DNA from: Peteryoungia desertarenae
Lineage (GTDB): Bacteria > Pseudomonadota > Alphaproteobacteria > Rhizobiales > Rhizobiaceae
NCBI RefSeq assembly: GCF_005860795.2
Contig: NZ_CP058351.1
Location: 372,001-436,000 of the forward strand
Direction of reading: 5' to 3'
Length of the DNA stretch: 64,000 nucleotides
Both the position numbers and the translations under genes were made by a program. Shown piece by piece: positions 51,572-60,055 of the stretch; position 1 is the stretch's first letter; each line of letters starts with the position of its first letter. The notes under the pieces are model-generated. The model worked only from the letters and a program-made list of their open reading frames with translations. It was not told where the DNA came from and did not search any database.

Positions 51572-52689
51572 TATTTATCGCCTTGATCAGACAGCGCATA
51601 ACTCGTGCTGCGCCCGCCGCCTGGTTCCTTGAACAGGATCCCGCGCTGCACCAGATCGTTAATGTCTCGCAACGCGGTATCAGGCGAGCATTTCTCGATC
51701 TTTGCCCATTTTCCGGAGGTCAACTTGCCGCTGAATCCGTCCATGAGACGCATGAGCATATCCCGCTGCCGCTCGTTGAACCCTTCGCCCACGTGTCTTT
51801 CCCAGAACTGCGCCTTCGTCAGAACCTTTGAAAGTGTTTCCTCGGCGTGATCGAATGCCCGGTCCAGACAATCCAGAAACCATGCCAGCCAAGGTGTGAT
51901 GTCCAGCACGCCTTTCTGCGTGGATTCGAGGATGTCGTAGTAGGATTTACGCTCAATCCTGATCTGCGCTGACATACTGTAGAAACGCTGCGCGCTACCT
52001 TCGGATCGTGCTAGCATCAGATCAGCAATCGCGCGCGCGATGCGGCCATTGCCATCGTCAAACGGGTGGATCGTGACAAACCACAAATGCGCGACGGCGG
52101 CCTTGAGCACCAGGTCCATTTTCGGTCCGGATTCGAACCAGTCGAAAAAATCCGCCATCTCTTTTTCGAGGCAGTCCGCTTTCGGGGCCTGATAGTGAAC
52201 CTTCTCGCGCCCATAGGCGCCCGAGACCACCTGCATACGTCCATGCGCATCGTCGCGCCACGCCGCGACGCTGATCCGGCCCATGCCGGAGCGCCCCGTC
52301 GGAAACAGGGAGGCGTGCCAGTCAAACAGGCGCTCGCGGGTGAGTGGCTGCTCAAAACGCTGCGTCGCATCGAGCATCATTTCAACGACGCCCTCGACAT
52401 CGCGATCTGCCGGGATCAATCCGGCAATGTCCATCCCAAGTCGCCGGGCAATGGAGGAGCGTACCTGCTCAACATCGAGAACTTCCCCCTCGATGTCACT
52501 CGACTGGACTACATCCTGCGTGAGTGTCTGCAACACCGCCTCGCTGCGCAGGGCAAAGCCCAAAGCTTCCATGCGTCCGATCAGCCGTCCCTGACGATGC
52601 CGCACGCTCGCCAGCCGGGCCGACACAGCTTTTTCGTCCCAGGAAAACGCAGGCCATTCGGGTAGGTCATGGATATAAGTCACAGGCAT
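51571..52689 (-). CDS. Fic family adenylyltransferase with DUF4172 N-terminus
   Basis: A 372-residue Fic protein. The N-terminal DUF4172 part is WPAFSWDEKAVSARLASVRH. The inhibitory motif is SSDIEG at 63-68, so this is class II. The core motif is HPFDDGNGRIAR at 208-219. A winged helix closes the protein (NERQRDMLMRLMDG, then CSPDTALRDINDLVQRGILF). AAGGAG precedes the ATG at 52689. It is not close in sequence to the Fic at 44920. The overlap with DUF3800 suggests joint function. Confidence 0.9.
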   Translation of the reverse strand: MPVTYIHDLPEWPAFSWDEKAVSARLASVRHRQGRLIGRMEALGFALRSEAVLQTLTQDVVQSSDIEGEVLDVEQVRSSIARRLGMDIAGLIPADRDVEGVVEMMLDATQRFEQPLTRERLFDWHASLFPTGRSGMGRISVAAWRDDAHGRMQVVSGAYGREKVHYQAPKADCLEKEMADFFDWFESGPKMDLVLKAAVAHLWFVTIHPFDDGNGRIARAIADLMLARSEGSAQRFYSMSAQIRIERKSYYDILESTQKGVLDITPWLAWFLDCLDRAFDHAEETLSKVLTKAQFWERHVGEGFNERQRDMLMRLMDGFSGKLTSGKWAKIEKCSPDTALRDINDLVQRGILFKEPGGGRSTSYALSDQGDK

Positions 52690-53023
52690 ATTCACCGCAC
52701 TCCTTGCGGTTATTATGCCGGAGTTTCCCCGCATAATGCAAGATTATTCGCCGCATATTATGCATGGAATAGGCGCTCTATTCGCCGCATCGCTGATCGG
52801 CCTGCTAGCGTATGAGGAAAAACAACGCGCTGACCCACAACAGGCAGATCAGCGCGACGATGATACCTACACGGGGGCCTGAGACTGCTACCCTTACTCG
52901 CCTCAAGAATCATTCAGACCAAGCCCTCCTGGGTCACCTGATTTTCGACCCCTTGCCACACCTTGTGACCACTTCCCACGGTTTCTAAATTCACTCTGTT
53001 CAACCAAAACGGAGTAAGACCAA
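52690..53023. promoter_or_regulatory. Divergent promoter with CCGCATAAT and GGTCACAAG repeats
   Basis: Near the Fic start are repeated elements: GCGGTTATTATGC (52706-52718), CCGCATAATGC (52729-52739), CCGCATATTATGC (52751-52763), and ATTATTCGCCGC (52743-52754). They probably form the Fic operator. Near the HTH gene are GGTCACCTG (52932-52940) and the inverted CTTGTGACC (52962-52970), related to the repeats at 53399. No gene is seen between. Confidence 0.55.
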
Positions 53024-53383
53024 ATGCATTACCAGGAGCGACCCATCAAGGCCTACATGGAGGCAAATCGCCTCTTAATGCTGGAGCGTCGAGAGATACC
53101 CGCCTCCGTTATCAATACGCTTCTAGGAGCGATGCTCTGGGGTTACCCGAAACACGCTGAGCCCTTCACCCTAGGCGAACTTGGCGAGCGCATTGGGCTC
53201 CCACGGACAACGGTCTCTCGCCATCTCCGCTACCTGGGGGACTTCGAGCGCTACGGCGTGAAGGGATGCGGGTGGGTGAAGGTATCCGACTACGAAGGGG
53301 ACCGCCGTCAAAAGGTGGTCTCGATGACCCACAAGGGACAAAACCTAGCGCTGAGTCTGATGGATACCCTGATCGGAAGGTGA
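53024..53383 (+). CDS. MarR-like winged-helix DNA-binding protein
   Basis: A 119-residue protein with a recognisable helix-turn-helix (TLGELGERIGLPRTTVSRHL, about 50-70) and wing (KVSDYEGDRRQKVVSMTHKG). GGAGTAAGACCAA precedes the ATG. The motif GGTCACAAG occurs inverted upstream and three times in tandem just after its stop, suggesting that it binds these sites. It could regulate the replicon or itself. A replication-related role would fit the iteron-like repeats, but no rep gene is seen. Confidence 0.78.
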   Translation: MHYQERPIKAYMEANRLLMLERREIPASVINTLLGAMLWGYPKHAEPFTLGELGERIGLPRTTVSRHLRYLGDFERYGVKGCGWVKVSDYEGDRRQKVVSMTHKGQNLALSLMDTLIGR

Positions 53384-53398
53384 TCCTGGGACAAAAAT

Positions 53399-53435
53399 TG
53401 GGTCACAAGTCTGGGTCACAAGTCTGGGTCACAAC
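53399..53435 (+). repeat. Three tandem 13-nt repeats (TGGGTCACAAGTC)
   Basis: Two exact units (53399-53411, 53412-53424) and a third partial one (53425-53435, TGGGTCACAAC). The core GGTCACAAG recurs inverted at 52962-52970. The regular 13-nt spacing resembles operator arrays or plasmid iterons. Confidence 0.75.
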
Positions 53436-54398
53436 AAAAAAAGTTGCGTCCGCATGTCCCTGAATTTACTGCGATAATTAGGACCAATGCCCGACCTGAG
53501 AGATAGGTGACGTTTTGTACCGGAGACATGGGTAACACTTTTCGCTTTTGGCGGGAGGTGTTGATGCCGTCGAGAGAGACTTCGGTTATGGAAGAACGTC
53601 TTCGCTTTGTCGCCCGATTACTGGAGGGTGAAGGAATGAGCGAGGTGTGCCGGGATTTCGGCATATCGCGCAAGACCGGCTACAAGATATTCAATCGCTA
53701 CAAGGACGATGGGCTTGAAGCTCTGACGGACCGATCCCGGCGTCCGGTGCGCTACGCCAACCAACTCCCCGATCCTGTCGAGGCCATGATCGTGCGCCTC
53801 AAAAAGGAGAAGCCGCACTGGGGCGCACGCAAAATCCGTGAACTGCTGGTGAAGAAACTCGCCGGTGACGTCCGTATTCCGGCCAACAGCACCGTGCATG
53901 CGGTGCTCGACCGCCATGGCCTTGTGCGCCAGGCCCGCAAGAGGAACCGGGCAAACAAGGCCATGGGCACCATGCTGTCTGAGGCTGTCAATGCAAACGA
54001 TCTGTGGTGCGCCGACTTCAAGGGCGAGTTCAAGCTCGGGAATGGTCGTTATTGTTACCCTCTGACCGTAACCGATCAGGCATCACGCTATCTATTGGCT
54101 TGCGAAGCCTTCGAATCGACACGCGAACAGGCCGTGATCGAAGCCTTTCGCCGCCTGTTTGCCGAACATGGCCTGCCTCAGGCGATACGCTCGGACAACG
54201 TCCTAGCTTGGGAACAAGACGCGGTTCAGGGCGTCAGGTCACGGGGCATCCGAGCGACCGGATACCCTTAAAATAGTTGCCCAGGCGGGCTCCGCCGTCA
54301 AGATGTGGTCTCTTCCATAGCAAATACAGGGTCGGTCTTGTTGCCGCCCTCACCGTCCTTAAGACGAGATCCAAAATCCCAAGCGGAAGGCCCGAACA

Positions 54399-55694
54399 TT
54401 ATCTACGAGGTCGGGAACCTGCCTCCACGGCTCTCCAGAGAGGGGTCCTTCCGCCTGGGCTCGTCCCCTCAAAGAAGGGACGATAGGATTCGCCGGACTT
54501 GATCACGGCGTGAATGGTGCGGGCCATCTTTGCCGCGATGGCGGTGTAAGCCTTGCGGCGCAGATCCGGGTTGTGGCGATCTTGGGCGATGTAGCGCTCG
54601 AATTTGTCGCGGAAGCCGTTGGCCTTATGCAAAACCGCCGTTTGCGCTGCCAGCCATAAAGTGCGGCGCAAGCGGGCATTGCCATATTTGGAGATCTTGC
54701 TTCGACCGCGGAACATGCCGGACTGGACGGTGGCCAGGTCCATGCCGCAGAACTTCAGAAACTGACGGTGGTGACGGAACCGGCGCAGATCGCCCGTTTC
54801 GGCCAGCACGGTGAGGGCATTGATCGGCCCGATGCCAGGAATGGTGCATAGCAACTGATAATCGGGCCGATCAGCGAGCAGTTCGACGGCACGATCTTCG
54901 ATGGCATTCCGTTGGCGGATCAAACTCCTCCCCTCGGCCAGCATCATGCGGAACATGCGGATGGCGTCGGACTCTGGTGACACAGGCAATCCAGTCGATG
55001 CCTTCGCTGTCTCGTAAACATCTGATAACATGCGCGTCTTCTCCACTTTGCGTCCAACGACATCCCAAGCAGCCTTGATGAACTGTTCCTTGGACATCGC
55101 GCTGATCATGTGCGGAGAGGGGAACATCTCGAGAAACGCCAAGAACCAATCGCTGCGAGAGCTCCGGTGGAACCGTTCGGCTTCGGGAAAGTAAAGTGGC
55201 AGGTAGTGGGTCAGGATCCGATGCCACAGTTCGGTCTTTGCCCGGGAAACGGCATCATGGGTCTTGGACAGTTCCTGAATATCATTGGTGCCGGCCACCA
55301 TCGGGTCTTGGAATATCTGCACTGCCCCGATCTGCAGCATGTGCAAGATGACCTGTGCATCCTTGGGGTCGTTCTTGTCCCAGCTATTGTGCAGCGCCTC
55401 CCGGGTTCGGGCCAAGGCGACCGACGACACGAGCTTCAGGTCGAAGCCGGCCACGCCCAGATGATACATCAGCACGCGGTGATAATTGCCGGTTGCCTCA
55501 AAGCCGATCCGGACTTGCATATTGTACTCCCGCAAGATCCCAATCAGCCGCTGGAAATCATCGGTGGTATTGGTGATCGTCAGGCGTCGACGGCGCGTTT
55601 TTCCGGGAGCGGCAATCAGCACCTCGTGCCGGTGTTTGGAAATGTCGATGCCTACCAGAACGCAGGCATCCGAAGTATGCTCAACCTTGGCCAT
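54399..55694 (-). CDS. IS110-family transposase (DEDD recombinase)
   Basis: A 431-residue DEDD transposase. The RuvC-like N-terminus has GIDISKHRHEV, GFEATGNYHRVLMYHL and WDKNDPKDAQVILHML, giving the acidic residues. The C-terminal Tnp_20 domain has LCTIPGIGPINALTVLAETG and FCGMDLATVQSGMFRGRSKI with the Ser used in strand exchange. GGAGA precedes the ATG at 55694. It looks intact. IS110 enzymes use an RNA guide from the element's non-coding end. Confidence 0.9.
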   Translation of the reverse strand: MAKVEHTSDACVLVGIDISKHRHEVLIAAPGKTRRRRLTITNTTDDFQRLIGILREYNMQVRIGFEATGNYHRVLMYHLGVAGFDLKLVSSVALARTREALHNSWDKNDPKDAQVILHMLQIGAVQIFQDPMVAGTNDIQELSKTHDAVSRAKTELWHRILTHYLPLYFPEAERFHRSSRSDWFLAFLEMFPSPHMISAMSKEQFIKAAWDVVGRKVEKTRMLSDVYETAKASTGLPVSPESDAIRMFRMMLAEGRSLIRQRNAIEDRAVELLADRPDYQLLCTIPGIGPINALTVLAETGDLRRFRHHRQFLKFCGMDLATVQSGMFRGRSKISKYGNARLRRTLWLAAQTAVLHKANGFRDKFERYIAQDRHNPDLRRKAYTAIAAKMARTIHAVIKSGESYRPFFEGTSPGGRTPLWRAVEAGSRPRR

Positions 55695-55699
55695 AGCCG

Positions 55700-55798
55700 G
55701 TCTCCTCTGTGGTGTGGTTCGCAAAACCACCATAGAGACCTGAGACCCGGTTATGGCCACCTGCTGCGCAAAATGGGGCTGCGCAGGCGGCCATAACC
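55700..55798 (-). ncRNA. Candidate bridge RNA hairpins of the IS110 element
   Basis: Two strong hairpins lie upstream of the transposase. One at 55749-55798 pairs GGTTATGGCC with GGCCATAACC and continues through CCTG and GCGCA pairs. The other at 55700-55740 pairs GGTCTC with GAGACC and GTGGTGTGGTT with AACCACC. Structured RNA next to an IS110 gene is the expected place of a bridge RNA. Its limits, loops and expression are not known; terminator or translation-control hairpins are alternatives. Confidence 0.45.
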
Positions 55799-56485
55799 TC
55801 TAACGGCGTATCATTCCCAACATGCTACGGGCTACCGTTCGCTTCACCAAACGGGCTCTACAATCTGTCGAAGCTATCGGTCTTCTGGTTGAGGCTTGGC
55901 ATTGTGATCGAGCGCATCAAACCCGGCCATCCCCAGCAGAACGGTCGGCATGAGCGAATGCATCTGACATTGAAGAAGGAGGCAACGAGACCGCCCGAAC
56001 GTAACCTGTTTCAGCAACAGGTGCGCTTCGATGCATTTCTCAGCGAATTCAATGGTGAAAGGCCACATGAGGCGATCGGCATGAAAGTGCCTGCCGACCT
56101 CTATACCGCCTCTTCGCGACCCTACCTCGGCCTGCCGGAAATCGATTATCCCTTCCATGATCGCGACATCATCATCACCAATTGCGGACGCGCCTGCCTC
56201 TATCGAAAGAAGATCAACATCTCGACCGTGCTGGCAGGGCAGAAACTGGGATTAAAGGAGGTGGAAGACGGCATTTGGCTCGTCAGCTTCATGCACTATG
56301 ATCTGGGATATATCGACCTGGAACAGAGAACGCTCCAAACCATCGACAAGCCTCGTCGCGCACGAGATTGTCACCTATGTCTTAGGTACAAACTGTTACC
56401 TATGTCTTCGGTTCGGACAGAGGGCAAGTGGCGGAGAGGGTGGGCCTGATATCCAACCTTCTCTGAATTTCAACACCTGAAATCT

Positions 56486-57043
56486 TTACACTTTCTGCGC
56501 CATGTACTCTTCGATCAGGTCCGCCCGTTGGCCAACATCGACGCGCGGCAGCATGGTCAACTCATATCCCGCGTCCTCATAGGTGAGGATAAGTCTGTGA
56601 TACTCGGCGACCGCCTCCTCGAAGGAGTGGCGACGCTCGTCAGTGACGGCGAAGATATCTCGCCAAGGTGGCGTCAGAAAGACGCGAGAGTGATAGCGAT
56701 TGGCCTCGAGCAATCCCGTGGTCTGTTCACTCAATCCCAAATGGTTCAGTGCGGAGACGGCATCCACGAGGCTGCGATCGAAGACAACCCAGCACGTGGC
56801 GCTGGCTGCAGCTTCAAGGTCCGCAGCGGTCAGTTCTATTGCCTTGAGGGCGAACGCGGCGATATCAATCCATGGCAAAGCTGCTCCATCGCCAGCCATT
56901 TCCTCGGCCACGCTGCGCTGTCCCGGTTCGGGCACGGTGCGATGGCCACGCCTCGCGAGTTCCACCAGCAAGGTTGATTTTCCACCGCCCGAACATCCGG
57001 ACAGAATAAGAAATGGAAGGTCTCGCCTGTTCGGCCTTGGCAT
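56486..57043 (-). CDS. AAA_28-type ATPase/kinase-like protein
   Basis: A 185-residue P-loop protein. Walker A is SGCSGGGKSTLLVELARRGH. VFDRSLVDAVSAL is the second acidic region, and FLTPPWRDIFAVTDERRHSF matches the lid of small kinase-like ATPases of the AAA_28 family. The ATG at 57043 has GAGGA upstream; longer versions upstream have no domain. It probably phosphorylates or hydrolyses a small substrate; none is known. It is a separate unit on the minus strand, next to the YbaK gene. Confidence 0.8.
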   Translation of the reverse strand: MPRPNRRDLPFLILSGCSGGGKSTLLVELARRGHRTVPEPGQRSVAEEMAGDGAALPWIDIAAFALKAIELTAADLEAAASATCWVVFDRSLVDAVSALNHLGLSEQTTGLLEANRYHSRVFLTPPWRDIFAVTDERRHSFEEAVAEYHRLILTYEDAGYELTMLPRVDVGQRADLIEEYMAQKV

Positions 57044-57152
57044 CGGGAAGCGGTCCTCGTGAAAGTGCAATCGTAATCGGCCGATGCTCCGCAGGCGGAC
57101 GCGCCCAGCTTGCCTCATAAACCGACCTCTGCCCTGGGCAGCGCAATCGGAC

Positions 57153-57620
57153 TCAGTAAAGCGTCGCCGTCCTCGCATTGATCGCAGTCGCGAGGGTCAG
57201 TGGTGCCACTTCAAATACAGCGTCCGGCGCCCCGGCAGCGGCCCAGACCGTCTCGTGATCAAGAAGCCGCGCGTCCATCCAGATCACGGGCGGCTGAAGG
57301 TGCCCGAGCGGCGACACGCCACCGATGGCGAAACCCGTGCGGGCGCGCACCTCGTCGGCTTCGGCCCGCTCGAGCGGCTCTCCGACTGCCACTTCCGCCT
57401 TCGCCACATCGACGCGCTCGGCGCCTGAGACGAGCAGGAGATGCAGATCGCCGGAGCGCGCGCCCCGGAACACCAGCGACTTCACGATGCGGTCGACGGT
57501 GCAGCCGCAGGCTCGGGCTGCATCCTCCGCGGTACGCGTGGTCTCGCCCATCCGCTTCACAGCGATGACCAGCCCGTGGGCCTCAGCGGCTGCCTCCACA
57601 CGCCTGACAGACTTTGACAT
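57153..57620 (-). CDS. YbaK/EbsC family aminoacyl-tRNA deacylase-like protein
   Basis: A 155-residue YbaK/ProX-fold protein. The conserved Lys is in VDRIVKSLVFRG, and TGFAIGGVSPLGH holds the GXXXP loop. Members hydrolyse mischarged tRNA, such as Cys- or Ala-tRNA. GAGG lies 6 nt before the ATG at 57620. It follows the GNAT gene by 8 nt and is likely co-transcribed with it. Confidence 0.88.
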   Translation of the reverse strand: MSKSVRRVEAAAEAHGLVIAVKRMGETTRTAEDAARACGCTVDRIVKSLVFRGARSGDLHLLLVSGAERVDVAKAEVAVGEPLERAEADEVRARTGFAIGGVSPLGHLQPPVIWMDARLLDHETVWAAAGAPDAVFEVAPLTLATAINARTATLY

Positions 57621-57628
57621 TTGTAGCC

Positions 57629-58171
57629 TCACTGCCTCGGGTCTTGATCAGCGATCGGCGCGACGTATTCGTGCGACTGGACGGGGAACCCCAGTTCGGT
57701 GGTCGGGTAGGTTCGTCCTCTCGTCCATCCCGAAGACTCATAGAAACGGATCGCGCGATCGTTGAAGGCTCGCACCTCGAGCCGGCGGGCGCCGAGGCGC
57801 TCGGCGCGGCGCAAGAGAAACCGACCGACCCCGCGCCCTTGAAACCGGTGCGCCACATGAAGGTCCTCGAGACGATCCCCGTCCACGAAGATGACGCCCA
57901 TGATGGTCCCGTCCCATTCGGCCACTTCGAGGTCTTGCAGGCTCGCGTCGAGGAATCGCGACACGGGATCCCTGGCACGGAATTCTGTCTCAGCCGCGGT
58001 GGGCAGATGTGGCGCCCAGAAGCGGATCCAGGAATCGACTAGGAGCCGATGCAGCACCGTGCGGTCCGGTGGCTCGGCTCGGCGCACGAGAAGCGCAGGT
58101 GCACCGTCAGGTTCTGCCGCGCGCATTTCACCACTTTGGTAAGGGTCGCTTCTGTCTTGCCGGAGGGTCAT
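57629..58171 (-). CDS. GNAT family N-acetyltransferase
   Basis: A 180-residue GNAT protein. The acetyl-CoA loop is HRFQGRGVGRFLLRRAERLG, near residue 108, with the following NDRAIRFYESSGW. The N-terminal helix is ALLVRRAEPPDRTVLHRLLV. The ATG at 58171 has AGGCAAGG upstream. It is divergent from the AraC gene and leads the YbaK gene. Its acceptor is unknown. Confidence 0.87.
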   Translation of the reverse strand: MTLRQDRSDPYQSGEMRAAEPDGAPALLVRRAEPPDRTVLHRLLVDSWIRFWAPHLPTAAETEFRARDPVSRFLDASLQDLEVAEWDGTIMGVIFVDGDRLEDLHVAHRFQGRGVGRFLLRRAERLGARRLEVRAFNDRAIRFYESSGWTRGRTYPTTELGFPVQSHEYVAPIADQDPRQ

Positions 58172-58331
58172 CCTTGCCTCTCGTAGTTCGTGTGGTCAGC
58201 TTTCGTCGTGACCTTCCTGGCAGCAAGGGGAGGCCTTGGTCGATGACCAATCCCGATCAGATTCTGCCAACGCTTGCGCGCACGTTCGACTTTCTGCGGG
58301 TTTCCGTGCATCGTGGAGCTTGGAGGATGCG

Positions 58332-59381
58332 ATGCAAGAAGCCCCACCGGACAGCGGTACAGACATTGCCGCGACGCGAGGCGTCGCCGACCAGAGACCA
58401 ACACGCCGTATCGGTTTTTTCGTCTACGACGGCATGGCGGCCAGTGACATCCTATGGGAAGTCGACATGTTCCGGCTCGCTCCTGTGATCGCGGAGGCCG
58501 AGGGGCTGTCCTGCCCGACCTTCGAGACACAGATCATTGGACTGGAGGCCGGTCCGATTGCGACATGGTCGGGTTACCGCATCGTCGCAGATCGTGCGCT
58601 GTCAGAGCTCGGGGCGCGGCTCGATCTGCTCTACCTCGGCAGCGCCGCGCCGGAGAACCAGGCACGGCTGGCGAGCGATCCCCGTTTTTCTCGCGCCATC
58701 GCCACCATCGCTGCGAGCGGCTGCCGCATCGTCGCCGTGGGCTCTGCCGCGCTGATCCTCGGCCAGGTCGGGCTCCTGAAAGGACGTCGGGCGACCATCC
58801 ATTCGGTCGCGGCCGATGCCTTCCGAGCCGCCTTTCCCGCGGTCGAGTTCGACCCCGATCCGCTTTGGGTCGAGGATGGGCCCATCGTCACCACGGCCGG
58901 CTCGATGCCCACGGTGGAGTTCACGCTCGAGGTGCTGGAGCGGGACTGCGGGCGCGCGATGTCCTTCGCCATCGCCAAGGCGGGCCTGCTTCCGATGCGG
59001 CGGGGATCGAGCCAGAGCCGGCTGTCGGCGGCCCTCGTCATGCAGATGGAGGCCAGCGACCGGTTCGACGGCATGCTGCAATGGCTGACGGAGAACCTGC
59101 ACGTGCAGGTCACGGTGGCCGACCTCGCCGATCTCGCGGGGATGAGCCCGCGCAACTTCGCGCGCCGGTTCGTGGAGCGGACAGGCACGACGCCGGCCAA
59201 ATTCGTGGAGACTCTGAGGGCCGAGCGGGCACGGCAGCTGATCGAGACGACGGCGCTGCCGCTGGTGCGCGTGGCCGAGCGGTCCGGATTGCGTGACGAA
59301 CAGAGCTTGCGCCGCGCGCTCGTGAAGGCGTTCGGAAAGACCCCGAGCGCACTGCGCACGGCGGCAACCCCTAATCCATGA
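58332..59381 (+). CDS. GlxA-type AraC family regulator with DJ-1/PfpI domain
   Basis: A 349-residue regulator. An N-terminal DJ-1/PfpI-like domain (RRIGFFVYDGMAASDILWEV to about residue 190) lacks an obvious nucleophile elbow Cys. The C-terminal AraC helix-turn-helix pair has VTVADLADLAGMSPRNFARR and LVRVAERSGLRDEQSLRRAL. GGAGG lies 5 nt before the ATG at 58332. It faces the co-directional gene set that starts at 59511 and is the likely regulator of it. Confidence 0.88.
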   Translation: MQEAPPDSGTDIAATRGVADQRPTRRIGFFVYDGMAASDILWEVDMFRLAPVIAEAEGLSCPTFETQIIGLEAGPIATWSGYRIVADRALSELGARLDLLYLGSAAPENQARLASDPRFSRAIATIAASGCRIVAVGSAALILGQVGLLKGRRATIHSVAADAFRAAFPAVEFDPDPLWVEDGPIVTTAGSMPTVEFTLEVLERDCGRAMSFAIAKAGLLPMRRGSSQSRLSAALVMQMEASDRFDGMLQWLTENLHVQVTVADLADLAGMSPRNFARRFVERTGTTPAKFVETLRAERARQLIETTALPLVRVAERSGLRDEQSLRRALVKAFGKTPSALRTAATPNP

Positions 59382-59510
59382 GCGGTCTGGCAGAATCTGT
59401 CGGAGCCTTGTCCTAGGGGATTCGGCGCGTCGTGGTGTAGCCAGTCTTTCGAACCGGCAAGGCAAACGCCGTCGCCACGCCTCCAGCTTCAAGGACTCCG
59501 AAACCCCGCC

Positions 59511-59951
59511 ATGACGCATTCGACATCATTTGCTTCCGCCGCCGAACGCTTCTCCAATCGACGCATGGCCAAGACACTCAAGACCGCACAGTCACTGGTC
59601 TTTCTCGGCCTCGGCGGCTGGTGCCTGCTCGCTCCGCACATGGTCGAGACGCTTTCGCTGAAGCCCGATTATCAACACCTGAGCGCCACGACGGCCCTCC
59701 TGATGGGCTGTTTCGGGGCGCAGGCCGTTCTTTGCGGATCGCTGATGCTGCTTGCACGGTTCACCGCGGCGACCTTCCTTGGCTTCGGGCTGCTGGCGTC
59801 GATCCCTTTCTTCATCTTCAACGCCTGGTTCGTCTGGGTGGCGGAGATGTTCACCGCGTGGATGCTGCTCGATTTCGCCGGGAACGTGAGCTTCCTCGCG
59901 ATCGGCATCGTCGGCTGGCGCCTGATGCGGGGCGAGACTGAGCCGGTCTGA
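59511..59951 (+). CDS. Four-helix membrane protein of unknown function
   Basis: A 146-residue protein with four hydrophobic segments (SLVFLGLGGWCLLAPHMVET, TALLMGCFGAQAVLCGSLML, TFLGFGLLASIPFFIFNAWF, and WMLLDFAGNVSFLAIGIVGW). The ATG at 59511 has AAGGA rather far upstream; an ATG at 59565 is also possible and would remove the Ser-rich N-terminus. I do not recognise a named family. It is first in the set after the AraC gene. Confidence 0.7.
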   Translation: MTHSTSFASAAERFSNRRMAKTLKTAQSLVFLGLGGWCLLAPHMVETLSLKPDYQHLSATTALLMGCFGAQAVLCGSLMLLARFTAATFLGFGLLASIPFFIFNAWFVWVAEMFTAWMLLDFAGNVSFLAIGIVGWRLMRGETEPV

Positions 59952-60055
59952 TCCGACCCCGCCAGTCTATTGGCAGAAACTGACCCATCTCACCGGGGCC
60001 GCGTCGGGTCCCAGACACTCTTCCTCGTTCTCTGATCCGAAAAAGGACTCCAGAC

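Larger units (their letters stand above)
54201..55829 (-). mobile_element. IS110-family insertion element
   Basis: The limits are set by the break in the IS481 transposase (left flank ...GGACAACG, right flank GGCTACCG...). As usual for IS110, no long terminal inverted repeats or clear target duplication are seen. It has one transposase gene on the minus strand with 198 bp of non-coding sequence after it and 135 bp before it. Confidence 0.8.
53499..56409 (+). mobile_element. IS481-family element interrupted by an IS110 element
   Basis: Left end near 53499-53539 (GAGATAGGTGACGTTTTGTA type) and right end near 56369-56409 are imperfect inverted repeats, both containing ACATAGGTAACA-like blocks. 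The transposase is split at 54200/55830 by a 1629-bp insert. The element abuts the tandem repeats after the HTH gene. Confidence 0.8.
53564..56449 (+). pseudogene. IS481-family transposase, split by insertion
   Basis: The first part (53564-54200) has the helix-turn-helix (VCRDFGISRKTGYKIFNRYK) and two of the DDE residues (LWCADFKGEF and QAIRSDN). The second part (55830-56449) resumes as PFASPNGLYNLSKLSVFWLR and IKPGHPQQNGRHERMHLTLK with the Glu, then the C-terminal region. If the IS110 element were removed, the frame would rejoin after SDN. The protein cannot be made as it stands. GGGAGG precedes the ATG at 53564. Confidence 0.85.

Noticed and set aside
53399..53435. Short tandem repeats as a CRISPR array
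   Set aside because: The units are 13 nt, directly adjacent without spacers, and no cas gene is near. An operator or iteron array fits better.
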